From GCA-002708315 sp964460905 (lineage in GTDB: Bacteria > Bacteroidota > Bacteroidia > Bacteroidales > F082): 64,000 nucleotides of DNA. Shown here piece by piece: positions 56,835-64,000 of this stretch (positions are counted from its first letter, which is position 1; the number at the start of each line of letters is the position of its first letter). The stretch lies in assembly GCA_964460905.1 (NCBI GenBank), contig CAYWRM010000002.1, positions 124,001-188,000 of the forward strand. Reading direction: 5' to 3'. The notes beneath the pieces are model-generated. The model ran no database searches. It saw only the letters and a list, made by a program, of their open reading frames with translations, and was not told the origin of the DNA. A program made the position numbers and the translations under genes.

Positions 56835-58442
56835 TTACATTCTGAAAACACCATATTTCTGTTCGGGATATATGTGGTTTAATGATGAAGCAATTCCCAT
56901 TGCCAGGATTTTGCGAGTGTCAACGGGGTCTATTATTCCATCATCCCACAATCGTGAAGTACTGTAATATGCCGATCCTTCTTTTTCGTATTTAGCAAGT
57001 ATTTTGTTACGAAGGTTTTCAATTTCATCTTTGGGGGCTTTTTTACCCCTTAACTTGTACTGATCTTCTTTAACAGTAGTTAATACAGTTGCTGCCTGTT
57101 TGCCACCCATTACCGAAATCTTTGCATTTGGCCACATCATCAATAATCTAGGATCATATGCTCGTCCTGCCATTCCATAGTTTCCGGCACCAAATGATCC
57201 ACCAAATATAACTGTGAATTTTGGCACATTTGTATTTGAAACTGCATGAACCATTTTAGCTCCATCCTTTGCTATTCCACCTCTTTCAAAATCTTTACCA
57301 ACCATAAATCCGGTAATATTTTGTAAGAATACGAGAGGTATTTTGCGTGAAGTACATAGTTCGATAAAGTGTGTAACTTTAAGAGCAGATTCTGAAAATA
57401 GCACACCATAATTAGCAATTATGCCCACAGGATATCCCATTATATAAGCAAATCCTGTAACTACTGTTGTTGCATACTTTGTTTTAAACTCTTGAAAACG
57501 GCTGCCATCAACCATTCTCATTATAACTTCTCTTGGGTCAATCATTTTCCGTAGGTCAACTGGGGCTATTCCATAAAGTTCTTCCGGATCGTAAATAGGA
57601 TCTTCAACTGGAAGTATATCTAGTTTTTGCTTTTTCTTTTTTCCAAGATTCTCAAATATATCTCTGCAAATTTGAATAGCATGGGTGTCGTTTTCAGCAA
57701 AATGGTCAGCAACACCTGATATTGCAGTATGAACTTCTGCCCCCCCGAGCTCTTCTGCTGTAACTATTTCACCGGTAGCAGCTTTTACCAATGGAGGACC
57801 CCCTAGAAATATTGTTCCTTGATTTTTAACAATTATAGTTTCATCGCTCATTGCAGGAACATATGCTCCTCCAGCTGTGCATGAGCCCATTACAATAGCA
57901 ATCTGGGGTTGTCCTTCCGCCGACATCTTCGCTTGGTTAAAGAAGAACCTTCCAAAATGATCCCTATCAGGGAAAACCGTATCCTGCTCCGGTAAAAATG
58001 CTCCACCCGAGTCAACCATATAGATACAAGGAAGGTGATTTTGCATTGCAATTTCCTGTGCACGCAAATGTTTTTTAATGGTAAACTGCATATATGTGCC
58101 ACCTTTTACGGTAGCGTCGTTTGCAATAATCATAGTTTCACGACCATGAACCACACCAATGCCAGTAACAATACCTGCAGAGGGGAAACCATTATCATAT
58201 TGATTATATGCAGCTAATGACGAGAGCTCCAAAAATGGTGTGTTGGTGTCAATTAATAAATTAATTCTTTCTCTTGCTAGCAGTTTGCCTCGTTCTTTGT
58301 GTTTGGTTATGGCATGTTCAGAACCACCTTTGGTATTTTCTTTAAGTATTGTTTTATACTTATCCAGAAGCTTAACAAATTCTTTTTTGTTATTCTTAAA
58401 TTCTGATGAAGCTGTATTAATTCTTGTTTTTAATGTAAACAA
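56835..58442 (-). CDS. mccB: Acyl-CoA carboxyltransferase, methylcrotonyl-CoA carboxylase beta type
   Basis: 535 residues. Strong match to MccB/LiuB: DSGGAFLPEQ followed by FPDRDHFGRFFFNQAKMSAE, VMGSCTAGGAYVPAMSDE, GTIFLGGPPLVKAATGEIV, and FLQNITGFMVG. In known enzymes it takes carboxybiotin made by an alpha subunit and carboxylates 3-methylcrotonyl-CoA. Here no alpha (biotin carboxylase) gene is present in the operon. The start appears to be TTG (58442); the family N-terminus matches from there and no ATG lies closer. First gene of the six-gene operon. Confidence 0.93.
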   Translation of the reverse strand: MFTLKTRINTASSEFKNNKKEFVKLLDKYKTILKENTKGGSEHAITKHKERGKLLARERINLLIDTNTPFLELSSLAAYNQYDNGFPSAGIVTGIGVVHGRETMIIANDATVKGGTYMQFTIKKHLRAQEIAMQNHLPCIYMVDSGGAFLPEQDTVFPDRDHFGRFFFNQAKMSAEGQPQIAIVMGSCTAGGAYVPAMSDETIIVKNQGTIFLGGPPLVKAATGEIVTAEELGGAEVHTAISGVADHFAENDTHAIQICRDIFENLGKKKKQKLDILPVEDPIYDPEELYGIAPVDLRKMIDPREVIMRMVDGSRFQEFKTKYATTVVTGFAYIMGYPVGIIANYGVLFSESALKVTHFIELCTSRKIPLVFLQNITGFMVGKDFERGGIAKDGAKMVHAVSNTNVPKFTVIFGGSFGAGNYGMAGRAYDPRLLMMWPNAKISVMGGKQAATVLTTVKEDQYKLRGKKAPKDEIENLRNKILAKYEKEGSAYYSTSRLWDDGIIDPVDTRKILAMGIASSLNHIYPEQKYGVFRM

Positions 58443-58525
58443 AGTATCCTGTATTTATTTAATAATAAAAAACAGCTGATTTTCAACTGCCTCAATAGAC
58501 TTGCAAGTTTAAGAAAATTTGTGGA

Positions 58526-58566
58526 ATTATGAAGAAAATAATTTTAGACATAGATAACTTCATAAT
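58526..58566. promoter_or_regulatory. Inverted repeat in the mccB / racemase divergent region
   Basis: ATTATGAAG (58526-58534) and its exact complement CTTCATAAT (58558-58566), 23 bases apart. It lies between the divergent acyl-CoA operon and the racemase gene. Could be an operator; could be chance in AT-rich DNA. Confidence 0.3.
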
Positions 58567-58669
58567 GTTTTTTGATAAAAATATTTTTTAAACTAAACTA
58601 AAATAACGTTGAAACTTCCAGTGCTAATTTTAATTGTAATTTTATGATCTATTATTTGATAATATAAAT

Positions 58670-59380
58670 ATGAAAACTATAGGATTAATTGGCGGCATGA
58701 GCTGGGAATCGTCAGCAGTTTATTATGAACTAATAAATACAAGAGTAAAAGAAAAACTTGGAGGCTTTCATTCTTGTAAGAGTGTTATGGTTACGGTAGA
58801 TTTTGCTGAAATAGAGAAGTTACAGCATCAAAATGAATGGGAGACTTTAGATATGCTGATGGCTAGTTCAGCAAAACAACTCGAGTTGGCTGGGGCTGAT
58901 TTTGTTGTGCTATGTACCAACACCATGCATTTATGCACAAAGGCAATTATTGATAATATATCTATTCCTTTTCTGCACATAGCAGAGGCAACAGGTATGG
59001 CTATTGTAAGCAAAAATTTAAAGAAAGTTGGGTTGCTGGGTACAAAATTTACTATGGAGAAAGATTTTTATAAAGACTATATATTCAATAATTTTGGAAT
59101 TGAAGTAATAATACCTTCTGTTAAAGAAAGAGAGAAAGTTCATAATATAATCTACAGTGAGCTTGTTCATGGCAATATTAAAGATGGTTCAAGGGAGACT
59201 TTTAAACAAATAATAAAAAAGATGGAGCTGGCTGGGGCAGAAGGAGTGATACTTGGGTGTACCGAAATACCATTACTAATATCTGATTCAGATGTAAATA
59301 TCAATGTTTTCGACACAACTACCATTCACGCTAATAAGGCAGTAGATTGGGCTTTATCTGATAGTTCATTAGTAAAATAA
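58670..59380 (+). CDS. Aspartate/glutamate racemase family protein
   Basis: 236 residues with the two active-site Cys of the family: LCTNTMH (first) and LGCTEIPLL (second), and the start GLIGGMSWESSAVYYELIN. Such proteins racemise Asp or Glu, or act on related amides. Its stop overlaps the next ATG by one base (TAATG), so the downstream genes may be coupled with it, though the function seems unrelated. Confidence 0.9.
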   Translation: MKTIGLIGGMSWESSAVYYELINTRVKEKLGGFHSCKSVMVTVDFAEIEKLQHQNEWETLDMLMASSAKQLELAGADFVVLCTNTMHLCTKAIIDNISIPFLHIAEATGMAIVSKNLKKVGLLGTKFTMEKDFYKDYIFNNFGIEVIIPSVKEREKVHNIIYSELVHGNIKDGSRETFKQIIKKMELAGAEGVILGCTEIPLLISDSDVNINVFDTTTIHANKAVDWALSDSSLVK

Positions 59381-60135
59381 TGACAGAAACTAAAATTATA
59401 GCGCATAGAGGAGAATCATTTGATGCTCCCGAAAATACTCTCGCTGCCATAAATCTTGCATGGGAAAGAAAGGTTAAAGCTGTTGAGGTTGATATTCATT
59501 TAACTTATGATAATGAGATTGTTGTAATTCATGACTACAACACTTTAAGAGTTGCCGGAGTAAAAAAAATCATTAATAAAGCATTTCTTAAGGAATTAAA
59601 ACTACTAAATGCGGGCTACTACAAAAAAGGAAATTGGGATGGTGAACAGATTCCAAAACTCAGTGAAGTCCTCGCAACCATACCTGTGGATGGTAAACTA
59701 ATTATCGAAATTAAAAGTGACGATAGCATTCTCCCCAAATTGATGTATGAATTAACTCAATCAAACTTGCAATCAACGCAAATTGAGCTAATTGCTTTTA
59801 ATGTGTCTACAATTGCCAAAGCAAAAAAATTAATGCCTGAATATAGTATGCTGTGGTTACTATCTCTTGATTATAATTTACCAAAGTGGCTAGTGTGGAA
59901 GAGTACCAGTAGAATAATTAAAAAAGTTAAAAAGTTAAACATTGATGGCGTAAATGTTTGGGCAGGGGAAATACTTACTAATGGCTTTATTTCAGAGTTT
60001 AAAAAAGCAGGTTTGCTGGTTTATTCATGGACTGTAGATAATCCTAAAAAAGCAATAAGTCTTTTAAATAAAGGGGTTGATGGTATAACAACTAACAGAG
60101 CAGGTTGGATGGCGAAACAATTGGAAATATATTAA
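59380..60135 (+). CDS. Glycerophosphodiester phosphodiesterase
   Basis: 251 residues, TIM-barrel: AHRGESFDAPENTLAAI (His8/Arg9 region), AVEVDIHLT and VVIHD are the metal and catalytic motifs; SWTVDNPKKAISLLNKGVDG is the usual end. It releases glycerol-3-phosphate from glycerophosphodiesters. No signal peptide is seen, so it is cytoplasmic. It is in one transcription unit with a GlpD-type gene that would use the product. Confidence 0.93.
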   Translation: MTETKIIAHRGESFDAPENTLAAINLAWERKVKAVEVDIHLTYDNEIVVIHDYNTLRVAGVKKIINKAFLKELKLLNAGYYKKGNWDGEQIPKLSEVLATIPVDGKLIIEIKSDDSILPKLMYELTQSNLQSTQIELIAFNVSTIAKAKKLMPEYSMLWLLSLDYNLPKWLVWKSTSRIIKKVKKLNIDGVNVWAGEILTNGFISEFKKAGLLVYSWTVDNPKKAISLLNKGVDGITTNRAGWMAKQLEIY

Positions 60136-60142
60136 TAGTAGA

Positions 60143-61147
60143 ATGGCAAATGTGATAATTGGAATTCATGGGCTGGGTAATAAACCTTCGAAAAGACAAT
60201 TGAGAAGGTGGTGGAAGCTTGCCATGAAAGAAGGTCTCAAGACTAATAACTATCCATCAGTTTTACCTAAATTTAAGCTGGTTTATTGGGCTGATGTAAT
60301 GCATGAAAAAGTGCAAAAAATAACTGAACAAGACGAAAATAGCCCTTGTTTTTTGCGTGAAAAATATATAGAAGCACCAGATACTTTTCCTCAAGAAGAT
60401 CATACCACTAGAAAAAAACTTGTTGATTTTATTGGAAAACAGATGAATCGTATTTTGCTTAATAAAGACTTAACCCTTAATTACTCATTTATTTCCGACA
60501 CGATTGTAAGTAGGTTTTTCAAGGATTTGGAGATATATTATAAAGAAGATTGTACGGATACAAATGATAAACAATGTAAGGCGAAAGATATAATTAAAGG
60601 TCGGTTAATTAGAGTGTTGGAAAAGTATAAGTCTGATAGAATAATGCTTATTAGTCATTCGATGGGCTCCATTGTAGCATTCGATGTGATTAATTTTCAT
60701 ACCCTTGATATACCTATCAATACATTTATAACCGCAGGTTCTCCACTGGGCTTACCTGTTGTAATTAGTAAAATAGCTGCCGAACAGAAAAAGAAGTTAA
60801 ATCATAATATTACAATTCAAACTCCTCCAGCTATTTCCAAAAGTTGGTTTAATTTTTCAGATATTCTTGATAAAGTAGCACTTAATTATAAGTTAGCAAA
60901 TGTTTTTTCGAAGAATGTTTATGGCGTAAAACCGATTGATTTTCTAGTGATTAATAATTATGAAATAGTTGGCAAACGAAATCCCCATAAATTGTATGGA
61001 TATCTGAGAACACCAGAATTTTCAAAGGTGCTGAATGCGTTTATTCAAACGGATAAACTAACTTTGAAACAAAAAGCTATTTTGAGAATAAAAAAATATG
61101 TTAATTTGATAAAGTCTAAATTTCAAACTAAGAAAAGTAAAGCATGA
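60143..61147 (+). CDS. Alpha/beta-hydrolase-like protein
   Basis: 334 residues. HGLGN near the start (residues 9-13) fits an oxyanion-hole loop, and LISHSMGSIVAFD holds the nucleophile elbow (Ser173 in S-H-S-M-G). The rest does not match a family I can name. Its position between a glycerophosphodiesterase and GlpD suggests a lipase or lysophospholipase step that makes the glycerophosphodiester, but this is inference. Overlaps glpD by 4 bases. Confidence 0.75.
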   Translation: MANVIIGIHGLGNKPSKRQLRRWWKLAMKEGLKTNNYPSVLPKFKLVYWADVMHEKVQKITEQDENSPCFLREKYIEAPDTFPQEDHTTRKKLVDFIGKQMNRILLNKDLTLNYSFISDTIVSRFFKDLEIYYKEDCTDTNDKQCKAKDIIKGRLIRVLEKYKSDRIMLISHSMGSIVAFDVINFHTLDIPINTFITAGSPLGLPVVISKIAAEQKKKLNHNITIQTPPAISKSWFNFSDILDKVALNYKLANVFSKNVYGVKPIDFLVINNYEIVGKRNPHKLYGYLRTPEFSKVLNAFIQTDKLTLKQKAILRIKKYVNLIKSKFQTKKSKA

Positions 61148-62706
61148 AACGAGAGAAAATGATTTCCGATATAAAAACACCTAACTTACAATGGGATATT
61201 GCTATAATAGGAGGGGGAGCTACTGGTGTAGGAAGTGCTATTGAAGCAGCTTCTCGCGGTTATAAGGTTGTATTAATTGAGCAATCCGATTTTGGAAAAG
61301 CAACTTCAAGCCGAAGTACCAAACTTGCTCATGGTGGCGTTAGATATTTGCAGCAGGGGAATATTTCATTGGTACTTGAAGCATTAAAAGAGAGAGGTGT
61401 CATGCGTCGAAATGCTCCACATCTTGTGCACGATATGCCATTTATTGTTCCTGTTTACGATTGGTGGGAAGGTCCATTTTATGGAATAGGTCTTAAAATT
61501 TATGATATGCTTGCTGGTAAGGAAGGGTTTGGTGGATCTAAAATCCTCTCAAAAGAAGAGACTATTAAACTTATTCCTACCGTAGAAACTGTAGGGTTGA
61601 AAAGAGGAGTAATTTATTATGATGGGCAGTTTGACGATGCCAGATTATTGATAAATATGATGCAAACTGCAGTTGAGCAGGGGGCAACAATGATTAACTA
61701 TATGAAAGCGGTTTCGTTAGTTAAAGAAGATGATGAATTGACCGGTATTATTGCGAAAGATGAGGAGACCGGTGAAGAACATATTATAAAAGCAAAGGTT
61801 ATTATTAATGCAACCGGAGTTTTTACAGATTTTGTCAGGAAGATGGACGATATATTTGCTGAAGAAATTATTACAAGTAGTCAGGGTGTTCATATTGTAC
61901 TGGAAAGTTCTTTCCTCCCTGGTAATTCTGCAATTATGGTTCCTCATACCGATGACGGAAGGGTGCTGTTTGCTGTCCCATGGCACAATAGAACACTTGT
62001 TGGTACAACTGATACTTTCGTTGAAAGCTATCCGCTGGATCCTGTTCCTTTTGATAGTGAAGTAGATTTTCTACTTGAGCATGCTGCAAAATATTTAACC
62101 AAAGATCCCACTAAAAAAGATGTATTAAGTGTCTTTGTAGGATTACGACCTTTGGTTAAAGGGAGCACCGATAGTAATGACACAGCAGCCATATCGCGCG
62201 ACCACACAATAACCATATCCAGAAGTGGCTTGATTTCAATAGCAGGCGGAAAATGGACAACTTACAGAAAAATGGGTGAAGATGTTATAGATCAAGCTAT
62301 GATATTAGGAGATCTTGATAACAGCAGTTCAGTAACCAGCACAATGCAAATTCATGGTTATCATAGTAACTCACATAGTTATGGCTCTTTGAGCGAATAT
62401 GGTTCTGATGCCAGAAAAATTGAAGAACTTTTTAAAGAAAAAAAGGAATATAAGGAGTTATTGCATCCTAACCATACAATTAAAATTGGTGAAATAATTT
62501 GGGCAGTAAGAAATGAAATGGCACGAACCATAGAAGATTTCCTATCGAGACGAACCAGGCTACTGATTCTTGATGCAAGGGCAAGCATAGAAGCTGCGCC
62601 AATTGTTGCGAAGTACATGTCGAAAGAATTAAGAGAAGGTAGTAGATGGAGAAAGAATCAGGTAAGCCAATATTCTGAACTTGCAAAAACCTATTTACTT
62701 GATTAA
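61144..62706 (+). CDS. glpD: Aerobic-type glycerol-3-phosphate dehydrogenase
   Basis: 520 residues, FAD enzyme that oxidises glycerol-3-phosphate to dihydroxyacetone phosphate at the membrane, passing electrons to quinone. It has the FAD motif IAIIGGGATGVGSAIEAASR, STKLAHGGVRYLQQG, VPWHNRTLVGTTDT, and GGKWTTYRKMGED. Start overlaps the previous stop (ATGA). An internal Met at codon 6 is an alternative start. Confidence 0.94.
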   Translation: MKREKMISDIKTPNLQWDIAIIGGGATGVGSAIEAASRGYKVVLIEQSDFGKATSSRSTKLAHGGVRYLQQGNISLVLEALKERGVMRRNAPHLVHDMPFIVPVYDWWEGPFYGIGLKIYDMLAGKEGFGGSKILSKEETIKLIPTVETVGLKRGVIYYDGQFDDARLLINMMQTAVEQGATMINYMKAVSLVKEDDELTGIIAKDEETGEEHIIKAKVIINATGVFTDFVRKMDDIFAEEIITSSQGVHIVLESSFLPGNSAIMVPHTDDGRVLFAVPWHNRTLVGTTDTFVESYPLDPVPFDSEVDFLLEHAAKYLTKDPTKKDVLSVFVGLRPLVKGSTDSNDTAAISRDHTITISRSGLISIAGGKWTTYRKMGEDVIDQAMILGDLDNSSSVTSTMQIHGYHSNSHSYGSLSEYGSDARKIEELFKEKKEYKELLHPNHTIKIGEIIWAVRNEMARTIEDFLSRRTRLLILDARASIEAAPIVAKYMSKELREGSRWRKNQVSQYSELAKTYLLD

Positions 62707-62711
62707 TACTG

Positions 62712-63116
62712 ATGGATACAATTACAATTAGCACTCATAAAAGAGAAGCATTATACGATATTACACATGAAGTGGAAAAAATTGTAAGTAAGTTAAATGT
62801 GATCAACGGACTTGTAAATGTTTATGCACAAGGTGCTACAGCTGCTATAATGATACAAGAAAACTGGGATGATTCAGTACAGTTGGATGTGGTAAATTTC
62901 TTCCAAAAAATTATTCCGAAAGGTGTGTGGTTACATGATGCTCAGGATGGCAATGGTGATTCTCACCTAAAAGCCGGGTTGGTTGGACCATCAGAAACCA
63001 TTCCTGTTATTAATGGAAAACTAGGACTTTCAACCTGGCAGAATATTTTTTTCTGCGAATTTGATGGCCCGCGTAGCAACAGGACGATTGTTGTAACAAT
63101 TTGTATAACAACATGA
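62712..63116 (+). CDS. YjbQ family (UPF0047) protein
   Basis: 134 residues with the full family signature HDAQDGNGDSHLKAGLVGPS, IPVINGKLGLSTWQNIFFCE and FDGPRSNR. Known members have weak thiamine-phosphate-synthase activity; the true role is unclear. It starts 5 bases after glpD and is the last gene of this unit. Confidence 0.9.
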   Translation: MDTITISTHKREALYDITHEVEKIVSKLNVINGLVNVYAQGATAAIMIQENWDDSVQLDVVNFFQKIIPKGVWLHDAQDGNGDSHLKAGLVGPSETIPVINGKLGLSTWQNIFFCEFDGPRSNRTIVVTICITT

Positions 63117-63137
63117 AATGAGCATAAGCTTTTTTAA

Positions 63138-63160
63138 GCCTGTCTGCCGAACAGGCAGGC
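63138..63160. repeat. GCCTGTCTG hairpin
   Basis: A 9-bp stem with one G-U pair and a five-base loop, just after the yjbQ stop. GC-rich. It shares CCTGTCTG-like sequence with the larger hairpin that follows. It may help to end the glpD-yjbQ transcript. Confidence 0.5.
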
Positions 63161-63216
63161 ATACCACAATTAAAATACTTCCTAAGGAGTAACTAACTAA
63201 CCTTTTGAACTGCAAA

Positions 63217-63257
63217 AATAACAAGCCTGTCTAGGATTTGTAGACAGGCTTGTTATT
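63217..63257 (-). terminator. Strong hairpin terminator between yjbQ and the thiolase gene
   Basis: A perfect 17-bp stem (AATAACAAGCCTGTCTA and its complement) with a seven-base loop. On the minus strand the 3' arm runs into TTATTTTTG, which fits a terminator for the thiolase gene whose stop is 35 bases away; it may also act on the plus-strand unit. Confidence 0.85.
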
Positions 63258-63292
63258 TAATATTCAATACATTGTATTATAAAAAATGTTGA

Positions 63293-64000
63293 TTACCCCC
63301 TTTTATAAACAATTGCAACTACAGTAACATCATCACCTCCCATATTTACGGTCATTCCATATGGTCTATTGTCTGCTATACTAATTTGTGCTTTTCCTGC
63401 TTTCCCGGTAAGTTGTTGCCACATTGTAACAGCCTGATGTACACCTGTAGCGCCCGTTGGGTGACCCCAGCCGATAAGTCCTCCGGTTGTATTCATTGGC
63501 ATTGCTCCATCACGGGCCGTATTTCCGGCAGCCACGTAATCAGCACCTTCACCTCTTGCAGCTAGCCCAAATGCTTCAGTAGCTAAAATTCCTGCAATTG
63601 AAAAGCAATCATGTGTTTCAATAGTACCTATTTGATCAATAGTAACTCCGGCATCTTTCATTGCTTTATGTGAAGCTTTTTTAATGGTTTCCAGTTCGGT
63701 TAGGTCTGTTGGGTCATTGGTAATATTTCGTATAACCTGACCGTAACCAATTACTTCAACAGCATTTTTTTTATCAACTCCAATCTTCTTAAGCCCATCT
63801 TCTGAGCAAATTGCTATTGCAGATGCACCATCACTCACTTTAGAACAATCAAGTACACTGAGGTTATCAACAAAAGCAGCTCCATTTGGTTTTAGTTTAT
63901 CGTAAAGAGCATCTAAATCAGGAACTTTATTGTGATGTTCCTGGGCGGTTTCATCTAAACGTGCATTTTCCATTGCATTACGAAACCATCGTTTCATACC
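63293..64000 (-). CDS. Thiolase / acetyl-CoA acetyltransferase (partial, N-terminus beyond window)
   Basis: About 235 C-terminal residues are present. THDCFSIAGILATEAFGLA and GGLIGWGHPTGATGVHQAVT are the late thiolase motifs (His and the glycine-rich loop) in the SCP2/non-decarboxylating style. The nucleophile Cys would lie upstream, outside the window. It could split acetoacetyl-CoA from the acyl-CoA operon, but the two are not in one transcription unit. Confidence 0.88.
   Translation of the reverse strand, partial: GMKRWFRNAMENARLDETAQEHHNKVPDLDALYDKLKPNGAAFVDNLSVLDCSKVSDGASAIAICSEDGLKKIGVDKKNAVEVIGYGQVIRNITNDPTDLTELETIKKASHKAMKDAGVTIDQIGTIETHDCFSIAGILATEAFGLAARGEGADYVAAGNTARDGAMPMNTTGGLIGWGHPTGATGVHQAVTMWQQLTGKAGKAQISIADNRPYGMTVNMGGDDVTVVAIVYKRG

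Overview
The window is AT-rich bacterial DNA that reads as a member of the Bacteroidota, most likely a Bacteroidales or Marinilabiliales-type marine or anaerobic lineage. The evidence is: two secreted proteins ending in a type IX secretion (T9SS) sorting domain, several TAnnTTTG-type -7 promoter boxes, no clear Shine-Dalgarno sites, a 14-bladed two-component propeller sensor, a heterodimeric methylmalonyl-CoA mutase, and gene neighbours typical of the phylum (asnS-rpoN; dut-TPR-DUF4292-EnvC-like). I see no tRNA, rRNA or CRISPR array.

Layout. 1-8.4 kb: two large membrane sensor kinases on the minus strand (the first runs off the window), separated by a decayed tyrosine-recombinase tail. 8.5-14.7 kb: dnaG, a repeat-rich spacer, asnS, rpoN and a PAP2-like membrane protein. 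14.7-18.8 kb (minus): prfB with its programmed frameshift, recX, an FKBP lipoprotein, a zinc-less sirtuin and mdh with a textbook terminator. 19-24.8 kb: a uridine-kinase-like P-loop protein, a small Cys protein, a penicillin-acylase-family hydrolase, an ECF sigma/membrane-protein pair with a divergent DUF6249-type gene, and cutC. 24.9-29 kb: both subunits of methylmalonyl-CoA mutase. 29-36.9 kb is the accessory region: a REP-associated transposase (RAYT) between palindromic REPIN-like repeats, two tandem T9SS cargo paralogues bracketed by direct REPIN copies, and a polysaccharide O-acetylation set (MBOAT plus two DHHW/AlgJ-like proteins). 37-44.1 kb: a TolC-TetR-adaptor-RND efflux operon ending in a coupled pentapeptide-repeat protein. 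44.3-51 kb: dut, an envelope TPR/DUF4292/EnvC-like set, an Rrf2 regulator, and xseA-xseB.

51-58.4 kb (minus) is the most interesting block. It is a six-gene acyl-CoA operon: a methylcrotonyl-CoA carboxylase beta-type carboxyltransferase, a methylglutaconyl-CoA hydratase-type crotonase, a protein fusing a 5S/pyruvate-carboxylase carboxyltransferase domain to a biotin carrier, an acyl-CoA dehydrogenase, and both subunits of a 3-oxoacid CoA-transferase. No ATP-dependent biotin carboxylase is present in the operon. The layout resembles the Propionibacterium transcarboxylase (12S + 5S + 1.3S) and suggests that 3-methylcrotonyl-CoA could be carboxylated by transfer from oxaloacetate instead of with ATP and bicarbonate. 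This is inference.

58.7-64 kb: an Asp/Glu racemase-family protein, then a coupled set (glycerophosphodiesterase, alpha/beta-hydrolase-like protein, GlpD, YjbQ) pointing to recovery of glycerol-3-phosphate from phospholipid debris, a strong hairpin terminator, and the 3' part of a thiolase gene cut by the window end.
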